64,000 bases of DNA from Arthrobacter sp. 9V (GTDB lineage: Bacteria > Actinomycetota > Actinomycetes > Actinomycetales > Micrococcaceae), in assembly GCF_902506065.1 (NCBI RefSeq), contig NZ_LR732912.1, positions 3,625,406-3,689,405 of the forward strand, written 5' to 3'. The notes beneath the pieces are model-generated. The model was not told the DNA's origin. It saw only the letters and a list, made by a program, of their open reading frames with translations, and searched no databases. Shown here in pieces: positions 27,036 to 36,187 of the stretch (its first letter is position 1; each line of letters starts with the position of its first letter). The position numbers and the translations under genes are program-made.

Positions 27036-28250
27036 TCAGTCCTGCAAGGCCCGCTCCACAATGTACTCCGCAATGGCCATGGATGAAGTAGCCCCCGGAG
27101 AAGGTGCGTTGCGCACTAAAACCGTGTCCCGGCGTCGTGCGATCACAAAGTCGTCCACCAGGGATCCATCGCCGTTCATGGCCTGGGCACGCACGCCCCG
27201 GGTGCCGGGAAGAATGGTGGCGCCTTCCAGCGAAGGCACAGAGCGCATGGCCTCGCGGATGAATTTCTTCTTGCTCACTACGGTCTGGAATTCCCGAACG
27301 GCTGATGGAACATTCTGCCGGGCAAAATTCCAAAAGCCTGGAAAGAGTGTGTAATTCAGGACATCGCGCACGTTCACCTCATTCCACGCGTAGGACTCGC
27401 GGCCAAAGGAGATGAACGCGTTGGGGCCGAGCATCATTTCGCCGTCGATGCGTTTGGTGAGGTGGACGCCAAGGAAAGGATGCTTGGGGTCCGGAACGGG
27501 GTAAATGAGGCCCCGCACGTGATCCCGGGCCTCCTTACCCAGGAGGAAGTACTGTCCAAAGAACGGCACGATCCTTGGGGTGGCAGGTTCGCCGGTGGAC
27601 TCGGCCACGCGGTCCGACTGAAGACCGGCGCAGGCCACCACGAGGTCGTAGTGTTCGCCCCCGTCCTTGGTACTGACCACCACACCCTGATCCTGCTGTT
27701 CAAGGGCAATGACTTCCTGCCCGAGCCGAATAGATCCGCCGTGGCTGCGGACGTCATCGGCGAGCGCGTTGGTGATGGCCGTGTAGTCAACGATCGCCGT
27801 TTCCGGCGAGTGCAAAGCGGAAAGCCCGACGGCGTTCGGCTCCACCTCGCGTATCTGCCCGCTTCGCAGCATTCGGGCGCCGGGGACGCCGTTGGCTGTG
27901 GCGCGGGCGAAGATCTTGTCCAAGCGAGCCGATTCCTCGGGTGTTTGTGCGATGACCAGCTTGCCGCAGGCTTCGTAGGGCAGGTCCTTCATGGCGCAGA
28001 ATTCCTGCAGCAGCTCCACTCCCCTGCGGCACAGCTTTGCCTTCAGCCCGCCGGGTTCGTAGTACAGGCCTGCATGAACCACACCCGAGTTGTGCCCGGT
28101 CTGGTGGGCTGCGAGCCGGTCTTCCTTTTCGTACACGGTGACCTGGACGTCGTCGAGTCTGTTGGCCAGTTCCCTGGCAACAGCTATTCCTATGATGCCG
28201 CCACCAACTACGGCGCACCGCTTGATGGTCCTCTGTGGAGGGTGGGGCAT
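27036..28250 (-). CDS. lhgO: L-2-hydroxyglutarate oxidase
   Basis: FAD enzyme that oxidises L-2-hydroxyglutarate to 2-oxoglutarate. The 404-residue protein has the FAD-binding motif VVGGGIIGIAVAREL (from residue 14) and the family segment HQTGHNSGVVHAGLYYEPGG near residue 50. Membrane association is usual but no helix is evident. It is monocistronic. It could also be another DAO-family 2-hydroxyacid oxidase. Confidence 0.88.
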   Translation of the reverse strand: MPHPPQRTIKRCAVVGGGIIGIAVARELANRLDDVQVTVYEKEDRLAAHQTGHNSGVVHAGLYYEPGGLKAKLCRRGVELLQEFCAMKDLPYEACGKLVIAQTPEESARLDKIFARATANGVPGARMLRSGQIREVEPNAVGLSALHSPETAIVDYTAITNALADDVRSHGGSIRLGQEVIALEQQDQGVVVSTKDGGEHYDLVVACAGLQSDRVAESTGEPATPRIVPFFGQYFLLGKEARDHVRGLIYPVPDPKHPFLGVHLTKRIDGEMMLGPNAFISFGRESYAWNEVNVRDVLNYTLFPGFWNFARQNVPSAVREFQTVVSKKKFIREAMRSVPSLEGATILPGTRGVRAQAMNGDGSLVDDFVIARRRDTVLVRNAPSPGATSSMAIAEYIVERALQD

Positions 28251-28356
28251 GGCACTCCTCGTCGTTGGCGTGGATCCGTCCCGGGGCCGGGTCTGAGTCA
28301 GTCACAGCATTACACGGGCATTGCTTGCGCGGCACGTGTTGGCCCGAAAACAGCAC

Positions 28357-28389
28357 AAAAAAGGGCGGCACACGTGGTGCCGCCCTTTT
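28357..28389 (-). terminator. Rho-independent terminator of the DUF805 gene
   Basis: Perfect 13-bp stem (28359-28371 with 28377-28389, AAAAGGGCGGCAC/GTGCCGCCCTTTT) around a 5-nt loop. On the minus strand it is followed by a run of six T. It terminates leftward transcription from the DUF805 gene. Confidence 0.9.
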
Positions 28390-28420
28390 CCGTGAAACGA
28401 ATTACTTGCTGCGTGGCTGA

Positions 28421-28915
28421 CTATGCAGTCGGCTGATCAAAACGCTGGCCGGCCGGGTTGGACGGCAGGAGCGCGAAAATGAACAGTGCAATTCCGCCCA
28501 AGCCTGGAATAAGACCAAGCAGGACGATCCAGCCGCTGAAGTTGCCGTCATGGAGACGGCGAACAAGCAGGGCAATGGACGGGATGAGGATTGCCAGGTA
28601 GAAGACGAGGGCCAGAATAAGGCCTACAACCGATCCCGGACCGGGTGTGGCGGTGCCGTTTGCAGAAACGGTTGCCCCGGCACTGCCGAGAACCAAGGTG
28701 AGGATCTGCAGGACGAAGCCCACAACGCCCAGAACCAGGGCGACCCACCAGTATTCGCTGCGGCTCGCGCGGCCACTGAATGCGGTGTACTTCTTGAAGA
28801 AACGCTTGACCGCGGCGCCAATGGGAGCGCCGTAGTACGGTGCCCACAGCGGCGGCTCGCCGGCCTGGACGCCGTACTGCTCGGCTTGTTGCGGTTGTTG
28901 CGGGTAAGTGCTCAT
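28421..28915 (-). CDS. DUF805 membrane protein
   Basis: The 164-residue protein has a Gln/Pro/Tyr-rich cytoplasmic N-terminus, then FFKKYTAFSGRASRSEYWW near residue 40, which is the DUF805 opening. Three to four membrane segments follow, with LVRRLHDGNFSGWI near residue 118. The function is unknown. It ends at a strong terminator. 28916-29097 upstream shows nothing but the promoter region. Confidence 0.9.
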   Translation of the reverse strand: MSTYPQQPQQAEQYGVQAGEPPLWAPYYGAPIGAAVKRFFKKYTAFSGRASRSEYWWVALVLGVVGFVLQILTLVLGSAGATVSANGTATPGPGSVVGLILALVFYLAILIPSIALLVRRLHDGNFSGWIVLLGLIPGLGGIALFIFALLPSNPAGQRFDQPTA

Positions 28916-29097
28916 TGGTATATCCCCCGGGTTAGGTGTGAGTCGTGATGAAGCATCGTGCTCAGTTGTGAGTCGTGCTTATCGTAATGCCCCGGCGGCG
29001 AATTAGGCAGTTCGATGGAGGAAATTAACCCGGATTTAGCTTGGTAACGGAATATTTCGCCTTGGAGGGCTTTCCATGAGACAACATTCCCCAGGCG

Positions 29098-29568
29098 CTA
29101 ACTGACAGTGAACACGTCGATTTCCACGGAACCGGGCCCGCGGCGTCCCGTTCCCACCATGATGGTGTGGTTGAGCCAAGTCCATTCAGGGGAAGCAGTG
29201 GAAAAGCGCGGGCTGCATCGGAAATAGATCAGTGCAGGATCCACTTCCTCTCCCCGGTTTAACCTGGCGATATCTTTCTCGGCACCGAATCGGAGAGCCG
29301 CGTTGTGAACGTAGATGACCGCTCCACCATCTAGTTCCACGGCGTAACGGGCATCCAGTTCCGTCAGCTCGGCACTCCGGAGGATCTGATAGTCAGCCCC
29401 GGCCGGCAATACACGCCCTTGGATCTGCGGCCCGGATACCGTCCCACCGGTAATAGGCACGATCCGCCGGTGCCCCTCCGGGGTGATCCCTGCATCAATA
29501 GGCTCGCCCACATCAACACTCAAAGTGGCGAGGAACGTCAACGCGGGCGCCTCCGGAATAAGCGTCAC
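29098..29568 (-). CDS. DUF3237 domain protein at the end of the phd-like cluster
   Basis: The 156-residue protein has a DUF3237 beta-barrel-like fold: LTFLATLSVDVG near the start, GHRRIVPITGGTVSGPQIQGRVLPAGADYQ near residue 35, then EWTWLNHTIMVGTG near the end. It starts at GTG 29568 in a GTGA overlap with the ligase stop (29565), so translation is coupled. The function of DUF3237 is unknown; its place suggests a role on a CoA-ester or aromatic intermediate. Confidence 0.82.
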   Translation of the reverse strand: MTLIPEAPALTFLATLSVDVGEPIDAGITPEGHRRIVPITGGTVSGPQIQGRVLPAGADYQILRSAELTELDARYAVELDGGAVIYVHNAALRFGAEKDIARLNRGEEVDPALIYFRCSPRFSTASPEWTWLNHTIMVGTGRRGPGSVEIDVFTVS

Positions 29569-31115
29569 TGCGCGTAGTCCTTCCGAAGATCCATCTTCCG
29601 GATCTTTCCGCTGGCTGTTCGCGGCATTTCCTCCACGAACACCACGGATTTGGGGATTTTGTACCGCGCCAACCGGCCTTCCAGGTGCGAGCGCAGTTGT
29701 TCCTCGGTCAGGGATTCCCCGTCCCGCAAGGTGACGATCGCCCGCGGTACTTCTCCCCATTTCTCATCGTCGACTCCGATCACGGCCACGCTTCCCACCG
29801 CGGGCAACTCTGCGATGGCAGCTTCCACCTCGGCCGGGTAAATGTTCTCGCCGCCGGAAATGATCATGTCCTTTATGCGGTCCGACACGAACAGGAACCC
29901 TTCCCCGTCCTGATAGCCCATGTCCCCGGAGCGGAACCACGACGAATCGGAATAGCTTTCTGCGGTGGCTTCAGGCCGGTTCCAGTACTCCTTAATCACG
30001 TTGGGGCCGGAAATCTGGATCTCCCCCACCTCGCCACGGGCAGCAATGCCACCGAGCGGATCGGCAATACGCACGTCCGTGAAGAAGTGCGGCAGCCCCG
30101 CAGAGCCTGCCTTTTCCGCGGACCGCGATACCGGCAGCATGGTGGCCCCGGGTGCAGTTTCCGTCATGCCGTAACAACTGGTGAAGCCTATACCGCGCTG
30201 TTCATACGCATCCAGCACCCTCTGCGGAACCGCGGAACCGCCGCAGGTGAGCTTGTCCAGGGAGCTGAGATCCGCCGTCGACCATCCGGGATGATCACAG
30301 AGCATCTGGAAGGTGGTGGGAACGCCGTTGAGCGTGGTGACCTTGTGCTGCCCCACGAGTTCCAGTACCCGGCCGGCGTCGAACTTGGCTTCAAGCACCA
30401 CAGTTGCGCCCTTAAGCAGCATGGGAAGCAGGCCCATGTCCAGGGATGCCACGTGGAACAGCGGCGAGATCATGAGCGCTACATCGTTGCGGTTCAGGTC
30501 CATATCCACCACAGTGTTGATGCAGTTCCAGGTGATGTTGCCGTGTGTGAGCAGCGCACCCTTGGGCTTGCCGGTAGTGCCGGAGGTGTAGAGGATCATG
30601 GCGCCGTCGTCCAGCGTCACGCTTTCATCCAGCGCCACCGGGGACACCGCCTCCAGCACCCCGTCATAGTGCTCGACGCCGGATGGCAGCTCAAGCGCGG
30701 AACCGCCAGTGACGTCGTCGGGCACTACCGCAAAACGGTGGGTTACCTCGGTGTCGAGGCAGGACGCAGCGGCAACAGCCTCCAGTGCGGCGGCGCTGAT
30801 GAGGAGCCGCGCACCGGAGTCCTGTAGCTGATATTGCAGCTCCGGGGCCGCCAGGCGGGTGTTCAACGGGACGAAGATCGCGCCCAGCAGCCCGCAGGCG
30901 AAGAACGTCTCCACGAAGGACGGGTGATTCTCACCGAGGTAAGCAACCCTGTCCCCCTTGTCTACGCCCCTTTTTTTCAGTGCATTGGCCAAGCGGTCGG
31001 CCCTGCCTGCGAGTTCTTCGTAGCTGAGGGTTTGATCACCGGAAATGACGGCCGTTTTGGGACCGGACTTGATCCGGCGCCGGTGCAGCCAGGATCCAAC
31101 TCCGTTGTTGTCCAT
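29565..31115 (-). CDS. phdA: Acyl-CoA ligase, phenylpropanoid type (PhdA-like)
   Basis: Activates a carboxylic acid with ATP and CoA. The 516-residue ANL-superfamily protein has the P-loop LYTSGTTGKPKG near residue 180 and SCYGMTETAPG near residue 312. Motif FRSGDMGYQD and hinge/lysine region SGGENIYPAEVEA near residue 425 follow, and the C-terminal catalytic Lys is in RTASGKIRKMDLR. The neighbouring genes match the Corynebacterium glutamicum phd cluster, so a phenylpropanoid such as a coumarate or cinnamate is the likely substrate. That is inference from synteny; the pocket residues were not checked. Confidence 0.78.
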   Translation of the reverse strand: MDNNGVGSWLHRRRIKSGPKTAVISGDQTLSYEELAGRADRLANALKKRGVDKGDRVAYLGENHPSFVETFFACGLLGAIFVPLNTRLAAPELQYQLQDSGARLLISAAALEAVAAASCLDTEVTHRFAVVPDDVTGGSALELPSGVEHYDGVLEAVSPVALDESVTLDDGAMILYTSGTTGKPKGALLTHGNITWNCINTVVDMDLNRNDVALMISPLFHVASLDMGLLPMLLKGATVVLEAKFDAGRVLELVGQHKVTTLNGVPTTFQMLCDHPGWSTADLSSLDKLTCGGSAVPQRVLDAYEQRGIGFTSCYGMTETAPGATMLPVSRSAEKAGSAGLPHFFTDVRIADPLGGIAARGEVGEIQISGPNVIKEYWNRPEATAESYSDSSWFRSGDMGYQDGEGFLFVSDRIKDMIISGGENIYPAEVEAAIAELPAVGSVAVIGVDDEKWGEVPRAIVTLRDGESLTEEQLRSHLEGRLARYKIPKSVVFVEEMPRTASGKIRKMDLRKDYAQ

Positions 31116-31127
31116 GGTGCGGTGCTC

Positions 31128-32453
31128 CTAACTGACCGTAGAGAGGTCGTTGTTCTTAGACTCCCGCGTCAGCAGGATGAAGACAATCGATACCAGCGAC
31201 ATGACGGACAGGAACACCACCACGGGAACGATGCTCTGGCCGGCGTCCTTATAAAGGCCTGCCACGATGCCGGGCGTGAAGCCGGCGCCGATGAGGGTTG
31301 CCAACTGGTAGCCCACCGCTGCGCCCGTATAGCGGTTGGTGGTGCCGAACTGCTCGGAAACGAACGCTGCAAGCGGGCCGTAAAGGGACGAATGCAGGAT
31401 CAGCGCCACCGTGAAGGCCAGGAAAACCAGGGCGATATTGCCGGAGCTGAGCATCCCGAACATGGGGAACAGGTACACAATGAACAGCGCCAGGGCGATG
31501 ACCATGACGGGGCGGCGGCCGAAGCGATCGGAGAGCCTGCCGCCCAGGAGGACAAACAGGATGGAGATGGCCGAGGCCCCAGCAAAGGCATAGAGCACGC
31601 CCTGCTGTGGTGCGCCCTTGGACACCGCATAGGTCACGGAGAACGTGGGCAGCACTACCTGGAGACCGAATCCCGCAGCACCGGCAAACATGATCATGAT
31701 CAGGGCCTTGGGACGCTTCAGCACTTCCAGCAACGGAATCTTGCGTTTGGTGCCTTGGGCGTTTTCCTTGGCTACGGCTTCGGCGAAGATGGGGCTCTCG
31801 GAAACCCGCAACCTCACGAACATGCCAACGATTAAGAGCACGAAGGACAACAGGAACGGAACCCGCCAACCCCAGGCCAAGAACGCATCCTGGGGAAGTG
31901 CCGAGAATATACCCATCACAACGGTGCCCAGGACTGCGCCCGTCGGCGCACCGGCATTGACGAATGACGCCGCAAAGCCGCGCCGCTTAGGATCAGAATG
32001 CTCCAGGGCCATGAGTGCAGCCCCGCCCCACTCACCGCCCACTGCGATTCCCTGGCAGACACGCAAGACCACCAGGAGCACGGCGCCCCATGGACCAATA
32101 ACGTTGGCTCCGGGAATCAAGCCAATCAACGTCGAGGCAATACCCATCATGGCCATGGACACGATCAGCATGCCCTTGCGGCCAATGCGGTCTCCGAAGT
32201 GTCCGAAAATGATGCCGCCCAGAGGCCGCGCTACGTATCCGGCAGCGAACGTCGCGTAGGCGGCCACAACGCCCACCCACTCATCAGTGCCGGCGAAGAA
32301 AACTTTGGGGAAAGCAACCGCTGCGGCGGTCGCGTACAGCAGGAAATCGTAGAACTCGATGGTGCTGCCCAGATAGCTGGACAAGATGACCGTGCGCGCT
32401 TCTTTGCGCTTGGCGGCCGTGCTCGACGGTACGAGCGCAGTGTGTCCTGACAT
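31128..32453 (-). CDS. phdT: MHS-family MFS transporter (PhdT-like)
   Basis: The 441-residue proton symporter has 12 hydrophobic segments and the MHS-family motif GHFGDRIGRKGMLI near residue 85, with RVCQGIAVGGEWGGAALM near residue 132. MHS transporters take up aromatic acids, osmolytes and dicarboxylates. The place between the ligase (12 bp) and the hydratase (55 bp) suggests import of the cluster substrate. Confidence 0.85.
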   Translation of the reverse strand: MSGHTALVPSSTAAKRKEARTVILSSYLGSTIEFYDFLLYATAAAVAFPKVFFAGTDEWVGVVAAYATFAAGYVARPLGGIIFGHFGDRIGRKGMLIVSMAMMGIASTLIGLIPGANVIGPWGAVLLVVLRVCQGIAVGGEWGGAALMALEHSDPKRRGFAASFVNAGAPTGAVLGTVVMGIFSALPQDAFLAWGWRVPFLLSFVLLIVGMFVRLRVSESPIFAEAVAKENAQGTKRKIPLLEVLKRPKALIMIMFAGAAGFGLQVVLPTFSVTYAVSKGAPQQGVLYAFAGASAISILFVLLGGRLSDRFGRRPVMVIALALFIVYLFPMFGMLSSGNIALVFLAFTVALILHSSLYGPLAAFVSEQFGTTNRYTGAAVGYQLATLIGAGFTPGIVAGLYKDAGQSIVPVVVFLSVMSLVSIVFILLTRESKNNDLSTVS

Positions 32454-32508
32454 GGCTGTTCCTTGGGAGAGGAGGGACGGGCTTGGTTCTTACTTGTAGA
32501 ACCGGTTT

Positions 32509-32964
32509 CTACTTGTAGAAGCGGGCAAGGAATTCGGCGACGACGGCGGGGCGTTCCTGGCCTTCGATTTCGATAGTGGCGTTGACCTTGATCTGGGCGC
32601 CGCCTTTGACTTCGGTGACCTCGGCGATGCTGCCGTTCATGCGGACTTTGGAACCGACTTTTACCGGTGAGGTGAAGCGGACCTTGTCCAGGCCGTAGTT
32701 GACCTTAGTGGTCACGCCCTCAACGTCGAAGAGTTCGCCCCAGAACGGGATGATCAGGGACAGGGTGAGGAAGCCGTGCGCGATCGGCGCGCCGAACGGG
32801 CCGTCCTTGGCGCGCTCGGGATCAGCGTGGATCCACTGCTGATCGTCGGTGGCGTCGGCGAACAGGTTGATCTGCTGCTGGGTGATTTCGCGGTAGTCGG
32901 TGGTGCCGAGTTCCTTTCCGGACATGGTGAGCAGGGTGTCGAAATCGACGACGAGATTGGGCAT
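32509..32964 (-). CDS. phdE: MaoC-type enoyl-CoA hydratase (PhdE-like)
   Basis: The 151-residue single hot-dog-fold protein has the hydratase-2 signature FADATDDQQWIHADPERA near residue 35 followed by GAPIAHGFLTLSL. It would hydrate the cinnamoyl-CoA-type double bond to the 3-hydroxyacyl-CoA. It lies between the acyl-CoA dehydrogenase and the transporter. Confidence 0.88.
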   Translation of the reverse strand: MPNLVVDFDTLLTMSGKELGTTDYREITQQQINLFADATDDQQWIHADPERAKDGPFGAPIAHGFLTLSLIIPFWGELFDVEGVTTKVNYGLDKVRFTSPVKVGSKVRMNGSIAEVTEVKGGAQIKVNATIEIEGQERPAVVAEFLARFYK

Positions 32965-32997
32965 CTTTGCCTCCTGTTGAGTGTTGGTTGAAGAGAT

Positions 32998-34215
32998 TTA
33001 GTTGGTGAATGCACTGGCGCCGGTGAGGGCCCGGCCAATGATGAGGGCGTTGATCTCGTGGGTGCCTTCGTAGGAATAGACGGCTTCCGCGTCGGCATGG
33101 AAACGCGCGACGTCGGCGGCCAGGGTGATGCCGTTACCGCCCACCACTTCTCGGGCGAGGGCGACGGTTTCGCGCATCATCAGGGACGTCTGCATCTTGG
33201 CCAGGGCCGAGTCCTGGTCCCGGTAGATTCCCCAGCCCTGCTGCTCGGTCAGCCGCACTACGAGCGACAAACTCGCAGTGATGTTGCCGAGCATCCGGGC
33301 CAGCTTTTCCTGGACCAGCTGGAACGAACCCAAGGAACGGCCGAACTGCTGGCGTTCCTTCACATACGCCAAGGCGGCTTCGAACGCACCGGCCTGGATG
33401 CCAGTGGCGATCCAGGCCACGTCCGATCGCATGGCCCGCAGCATCGCGGCGACGTCCTTGAATGAGTTCACGTTATGCAGGCGCATGGCCTCCGTGACGC
33501 GAACATTCTCCAGGGTGATGTGGGCGTTCTGCATCATCCGCAGGGACGTCTTGCCCTGAATCTTCTCCAGGCTCACGCCGGGGGCGGCCCGGTCCACGAG
33601 GAAGGCTTTGACCTGCCCGTCCGCGGTGTCGCGGGCGAACACACACAGCACATCCGCTGTGGAGGCGCCCCCGATCCACCGCTTCGAGCCGTCCAGAACC
33701 CAGCTGCCGCCGTCGGCGTCTTCTTCGAAGCGGGCGGTGGTGGAAAGCCCGCCCGCTATGTCCGAACCGTGCTCCGGTTCGGTCAGGGAAAAGACGCCTT
33801 TGAGGGAGAAATCGATGACCTGGGGCATCCACTCGCGCTGCTGCTCCGTCGAGGCCCCCACCCTGATCGCTGTCCGGAACAACCCTGCCTGGGCGGTGTA
33901 CCAGGTAGCCAACGATGCGTCCGTGCGGGCGAGTTCGAAGATCCGGAAACCGTGGAAGATCCCCCTCGCCGGTGCATCGACCGTGAGATCGGCCGGTTCC
34001 ATCAGGTCAAGGTCGATCAACGGCCGGGCCAGCTGCTCCGGGAATTCGCCGCGTTCCCAGTACTCCGCCAGCAACGGCTTCGCCTCAGCGTCAAGGAAGC
34101 TGCGCAAGCGGCCCAACACCTGGCGTTCCTCAGTGGTGAGGAGCGCTTCGGCGTCGTACCAGTCGGCTACCGAATACAGCCGCTGATCCGTACTTGGTGC
34201 TGTGGTGGTGGTCAT
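32998..34215 (-). CDS. phdD: Acyl-CoA dehydrogenase (PhdD-like)
   Basis: Flavoprotein of 405 residues that would desaturate a dihydro-phenylpropanoyl-CoA. It has GVFSLTEPEHGSDIAGGLST near residue 140. The catalytic Glu lies in AVYSYEGTHEINALIIGRALTG near residue 385, the pattern of the glutaryl-CoA dehydrogenase branch. The ATG at 34215 lies one base after the amidohydrolase stop, so translation is coupled. In C. glutamicum the homolog is needed only for saturated side chains. Confidence 0.85.
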   Translation of the reverse strand: MTTTTAPSTDQRLYSVADWYDAEALLTTEERQVLGRLRSFLDAEAKPLLAEYWERGEFPEQLARPLIDLDLMEPADLTVDAPARGIFHGFRIFELARTDASLATWYTAQAGLFRTAIRVGASTEQQREWMPQVIDFSLKGVFSLTEPEHGSDIAGGLSTTARFEEDADGGSWVLDGSKRWIGGASTADVLCVFARDTADGQVKAFLVDRAAPGVSLEKIQGKTSLRMMQNAHITLENVRVTEAMRLHNVNSFKDVAAMLRAMRSDVAWIATGIQAGAFEAALAYVKERQQFGRSLGSFQLVQEKLARMLGNITASLSLVVRLTEQQGWGIYRDQDSALAKMQTSLMMRETVALAREVVGGNGITLAADVARFHADAEAVYSYEGTHEINALIIGRALTGASAFTN

Positions 34216-34216
34216 C

Positions 34217-35107
34217 TCAAGCACCTAAACCCAGCAGCCGGACGGCGTTGTCCTTGAGGATCTTCGGCCGGACTTCGTCTTTCAACGGGAGGTCAGCGAA
34301 AGCACCCAACCATTTCTGCGGGGTGATCAGCGGGAAGTCCGTGCCGAACAGGACCTTGTCCTGCAGCACCGAATTTGATGCCCTCACCAGGGATTCCGGG
34401 AAGTACTTCGGTGACCAGCCGGACAAGTCAATGAACACGTTGGACTTGTGCGTTGCGATGGAGTTCGCCTCGTCCTGCCACGGCACCGAAGGGTGGGCCA
34501 TGATGATCTGCAACCCCGGGAAATCCGCGGCCACAGCGTCGAGCAGCAACGGGTTAGAGAACGCCAATTTGATCCCGTACCCGCCCGGAAGGCCAGCCCC
34601 CATGCCGTTTTGGCCGGTGTGGAAAATACACGGCAGCCCCAACTCCTGAAGAGTCTCCCAGAGCGGATAGAACGTCTCGTTGGACGGGTCGAAACCCTGC
34701 AACGAAGGGTGGAACTTGAACCCCCGGGCGCCCAGTTCGACTGCCTGGTGCTTGGCTCCGGCGATCGCGTCTTCCCCCGTGCGGGGGTCAACGCTGCCGA
34801 ACGGGATCAGCACATCATTGTTGCGGGCAGCTCCGGCAATCAATTCCGGGATGCTGTTCGGCTCATGCTTGAGCTGCGTCCTGGCATCCACGGTGAAAAC
34901 GACGGCGGCCATGTTCAGCTCCCGGTACACCTCCGCGATCCTGTCCAGCGACGGCGACCGGTCCTCGGACTTGAAATACTTCGCCGATGCCTCAGTCAAC
35001 GCCTCCGGAAGCGAACCATGCCCGCAGCTGTCCACCTCAAGATGGACGTGCATGTCGATCGCATCCAACGCAGCCGCGTCGATGCCAAGTTCATAGCGGT
35101 CAGCCAT
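34217..35107 (-). CDS. phdC: Amidohydrolase-2 family protein (PhdC-like)
   Basis: The 296-residue TIM-barrel metallo-hydrolase has the metal-binding start IDMHVHLEVD near residue 17 and the later HTGQNGMG and IMAHPSVPWQDE segments. In phd-type pathways this position holds the enzyme thought to cleave the beta-keto acyl-CoA side chain by hydrolysis. That would take the place of a thiolase, and no thiolase gene is present here. Its start lies 2 bp after the upstream SDR stop. Confidence 0.82.
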   Translation of the reverse strand: MADRYELGIDAAALDAIDMHVHLEVDSCGHGSLPEALTEASAKYFKSEDRSPSLDRIAEVYRELNMAAVVFTVDARTQLKHEPNSIPELIAGAARNNDVLIPFGSVDPRTGEDAIAGAKHQAVELGARGFKFHPSLQGFDPSNETFYPLWETLQELGLPCIFHTGQNGMGAGLPGGYGIKLAFSNPLLLDAVAADFPGLQIIMAHPSVPWQDEANSIATHKSNVFIDLSGWSPKYFPESLVRASNSVLQDKVLFGTDFPLITPQKWLGAFADLPLKDEVRPKILKDNAVRLLGLGA

Positions 35108-35109
35108 GA

Positions 35110-36048
35110 TCAGCGCACCTCGACAGGTTCCGGCTGCAGCTCTGCGGGCAACGGCAGGAATTCCTCACCGAAACTCTGCAACGCTTCAGGCCCGAACAGG
35201 GAGCCGGCGTTTTCCTGCAAGGCTTCGTAGCTCCAGCCACCCTCGCGGTACTCGGTGCTCGCCGCCGTCGGGTGCGTCCACACCTGCAAACGGTCACCAC
35301 CGGCACCGATCGCCTGGCCCGTAATCCCGGCAGCCTCATCAGAGGCGAGGAAGGCAATCAGCCCGGCGACGTCGTCGGCCGTTCCAAAACCCAGATCGTG
35401 GCGGAAGAACGCAGGCATCGCCTCGCCACGCTCTTCGGCTTCTACGGCTTTCTGGAAGTAAGGAACGGTCTTTGTCATGGCCGTTGCCGCCACCGGAATC
35501 ACCGAGTTCACCGTCACACCGGCCTTCTTCATCTCCAAAGCCCACGTCCGGACCATGCCCACAATTCCGGCCTTCGCCGCCGCGTAGTTGCTCTGCCCGA
35601 AGTTGCCGCGCTGGCCAGTGGGCGAACCGATGGTGATGATCCTGCCCGCGACGTTGTTTTCCTTGAAGTACGCGAACGCCTCACGAACACACGTGAACGT
35701 GCCCTTCAGATGCACATTGATGACCAGGTCAAAATCCTCGTCAGTCATCTTCAGCAAGCTCTTATCCCGCAAAATCCCTGCGTTGGTGACCAGGATGTCC
35801 AAACGGCCGAACGCCTCAACAGCACCCGCCACCAAAGCCTTCGCAGCATCGGTCGACCCCACCGGAACCACCACGGCCGTGGCCCGGCCGCCGTCGGTTT
35901 CTATCTGCGCAACGGCCTGGGCAGCAGTCTCAGCATTCACGTCGTTAATGACGACTGCGGCACCCTGGCGGGCGAGTTCCCTCGCGTAAGCGAGTCCAAG
36001 ACCCTGTCCACTCCCGGTAACGATTGCAACCTTGCCGTTCAAGCTCAT
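35110..36048 (-). CDS. phdB: SDR-family 3-hydroxyacyl-CoA dehydrogenase (PhdB-like)
   Basis: NAD(P)-dependent short-chain dehydrogenase of 312 residues. The cofactor motif is VTGSGQGLGLAYARE near residue 10, NAG appears at about residue 92, and the active-site YAAAK (SNYAAAKAG) near residue 160. An extra C-terminal tail of about 45 residues resembles the hydroxyacyl-CoA dehydrogenase part of multifunctional enzyme 2. The ATG at 36048 is the family start. It is the first gene of the leftward operon and is divergent from the MarR gene. Confidence 0.87.
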   Translation of the reverse strand: MSLNGKVAIVTGSGQGLGLAYARELARQGAAVVINDVNAETAAQAVAQIETDGGRATAVVVPVGSTDAAKALVAGAVEAFGRLDILVTNAGILRDKSLLKMTDEDFDLVINVHLKGTFTCVREAFAYFKENNVAGRIITIGSPTGQRGNFGQSNYAAAKAGIVGMVRTWALEMKKAGVTVNSVIPVAATAMTKTVPYFQKAVEAEERGEAMPAFFRHDLGFGTADDVAGLIAFLASDEAAGITGQAIGAGGDRLQVWTHPTAASTEYREGGWSYEALQENAGSLFGPEALQSFGEEFLPLPAELQPEPVEVR

Positions 36049-36125
36049 GGCGTGCTCCTTCGCATGCAGTAACCGGCCGAAGCCGGTGAGGCCGATCCCA
36101 CTGCCTCGTGAGATCCTTGTCATGA

Positions 36126-36148
36126 TCAATGAGAATACGGATCATTGA
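36126..36148. promoter_or_regulatory. Probable MarR operator between phdB and phdR
   Basis: TCAATGA (36126-36132) and TCATTGA (36142-36148) form a perfect 7-bp inverted repeat with 9 bp between. It lies in the 139-bp divergent region, which is markedly A/T-rich. It is the expected kind of site for autorepression and control of the phd-like genes. Confidence 0.65.
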
Positions 36149-36187
36149 AAAAGTCAACGATTGTTTTTCATTACTATTGGAGTTGTC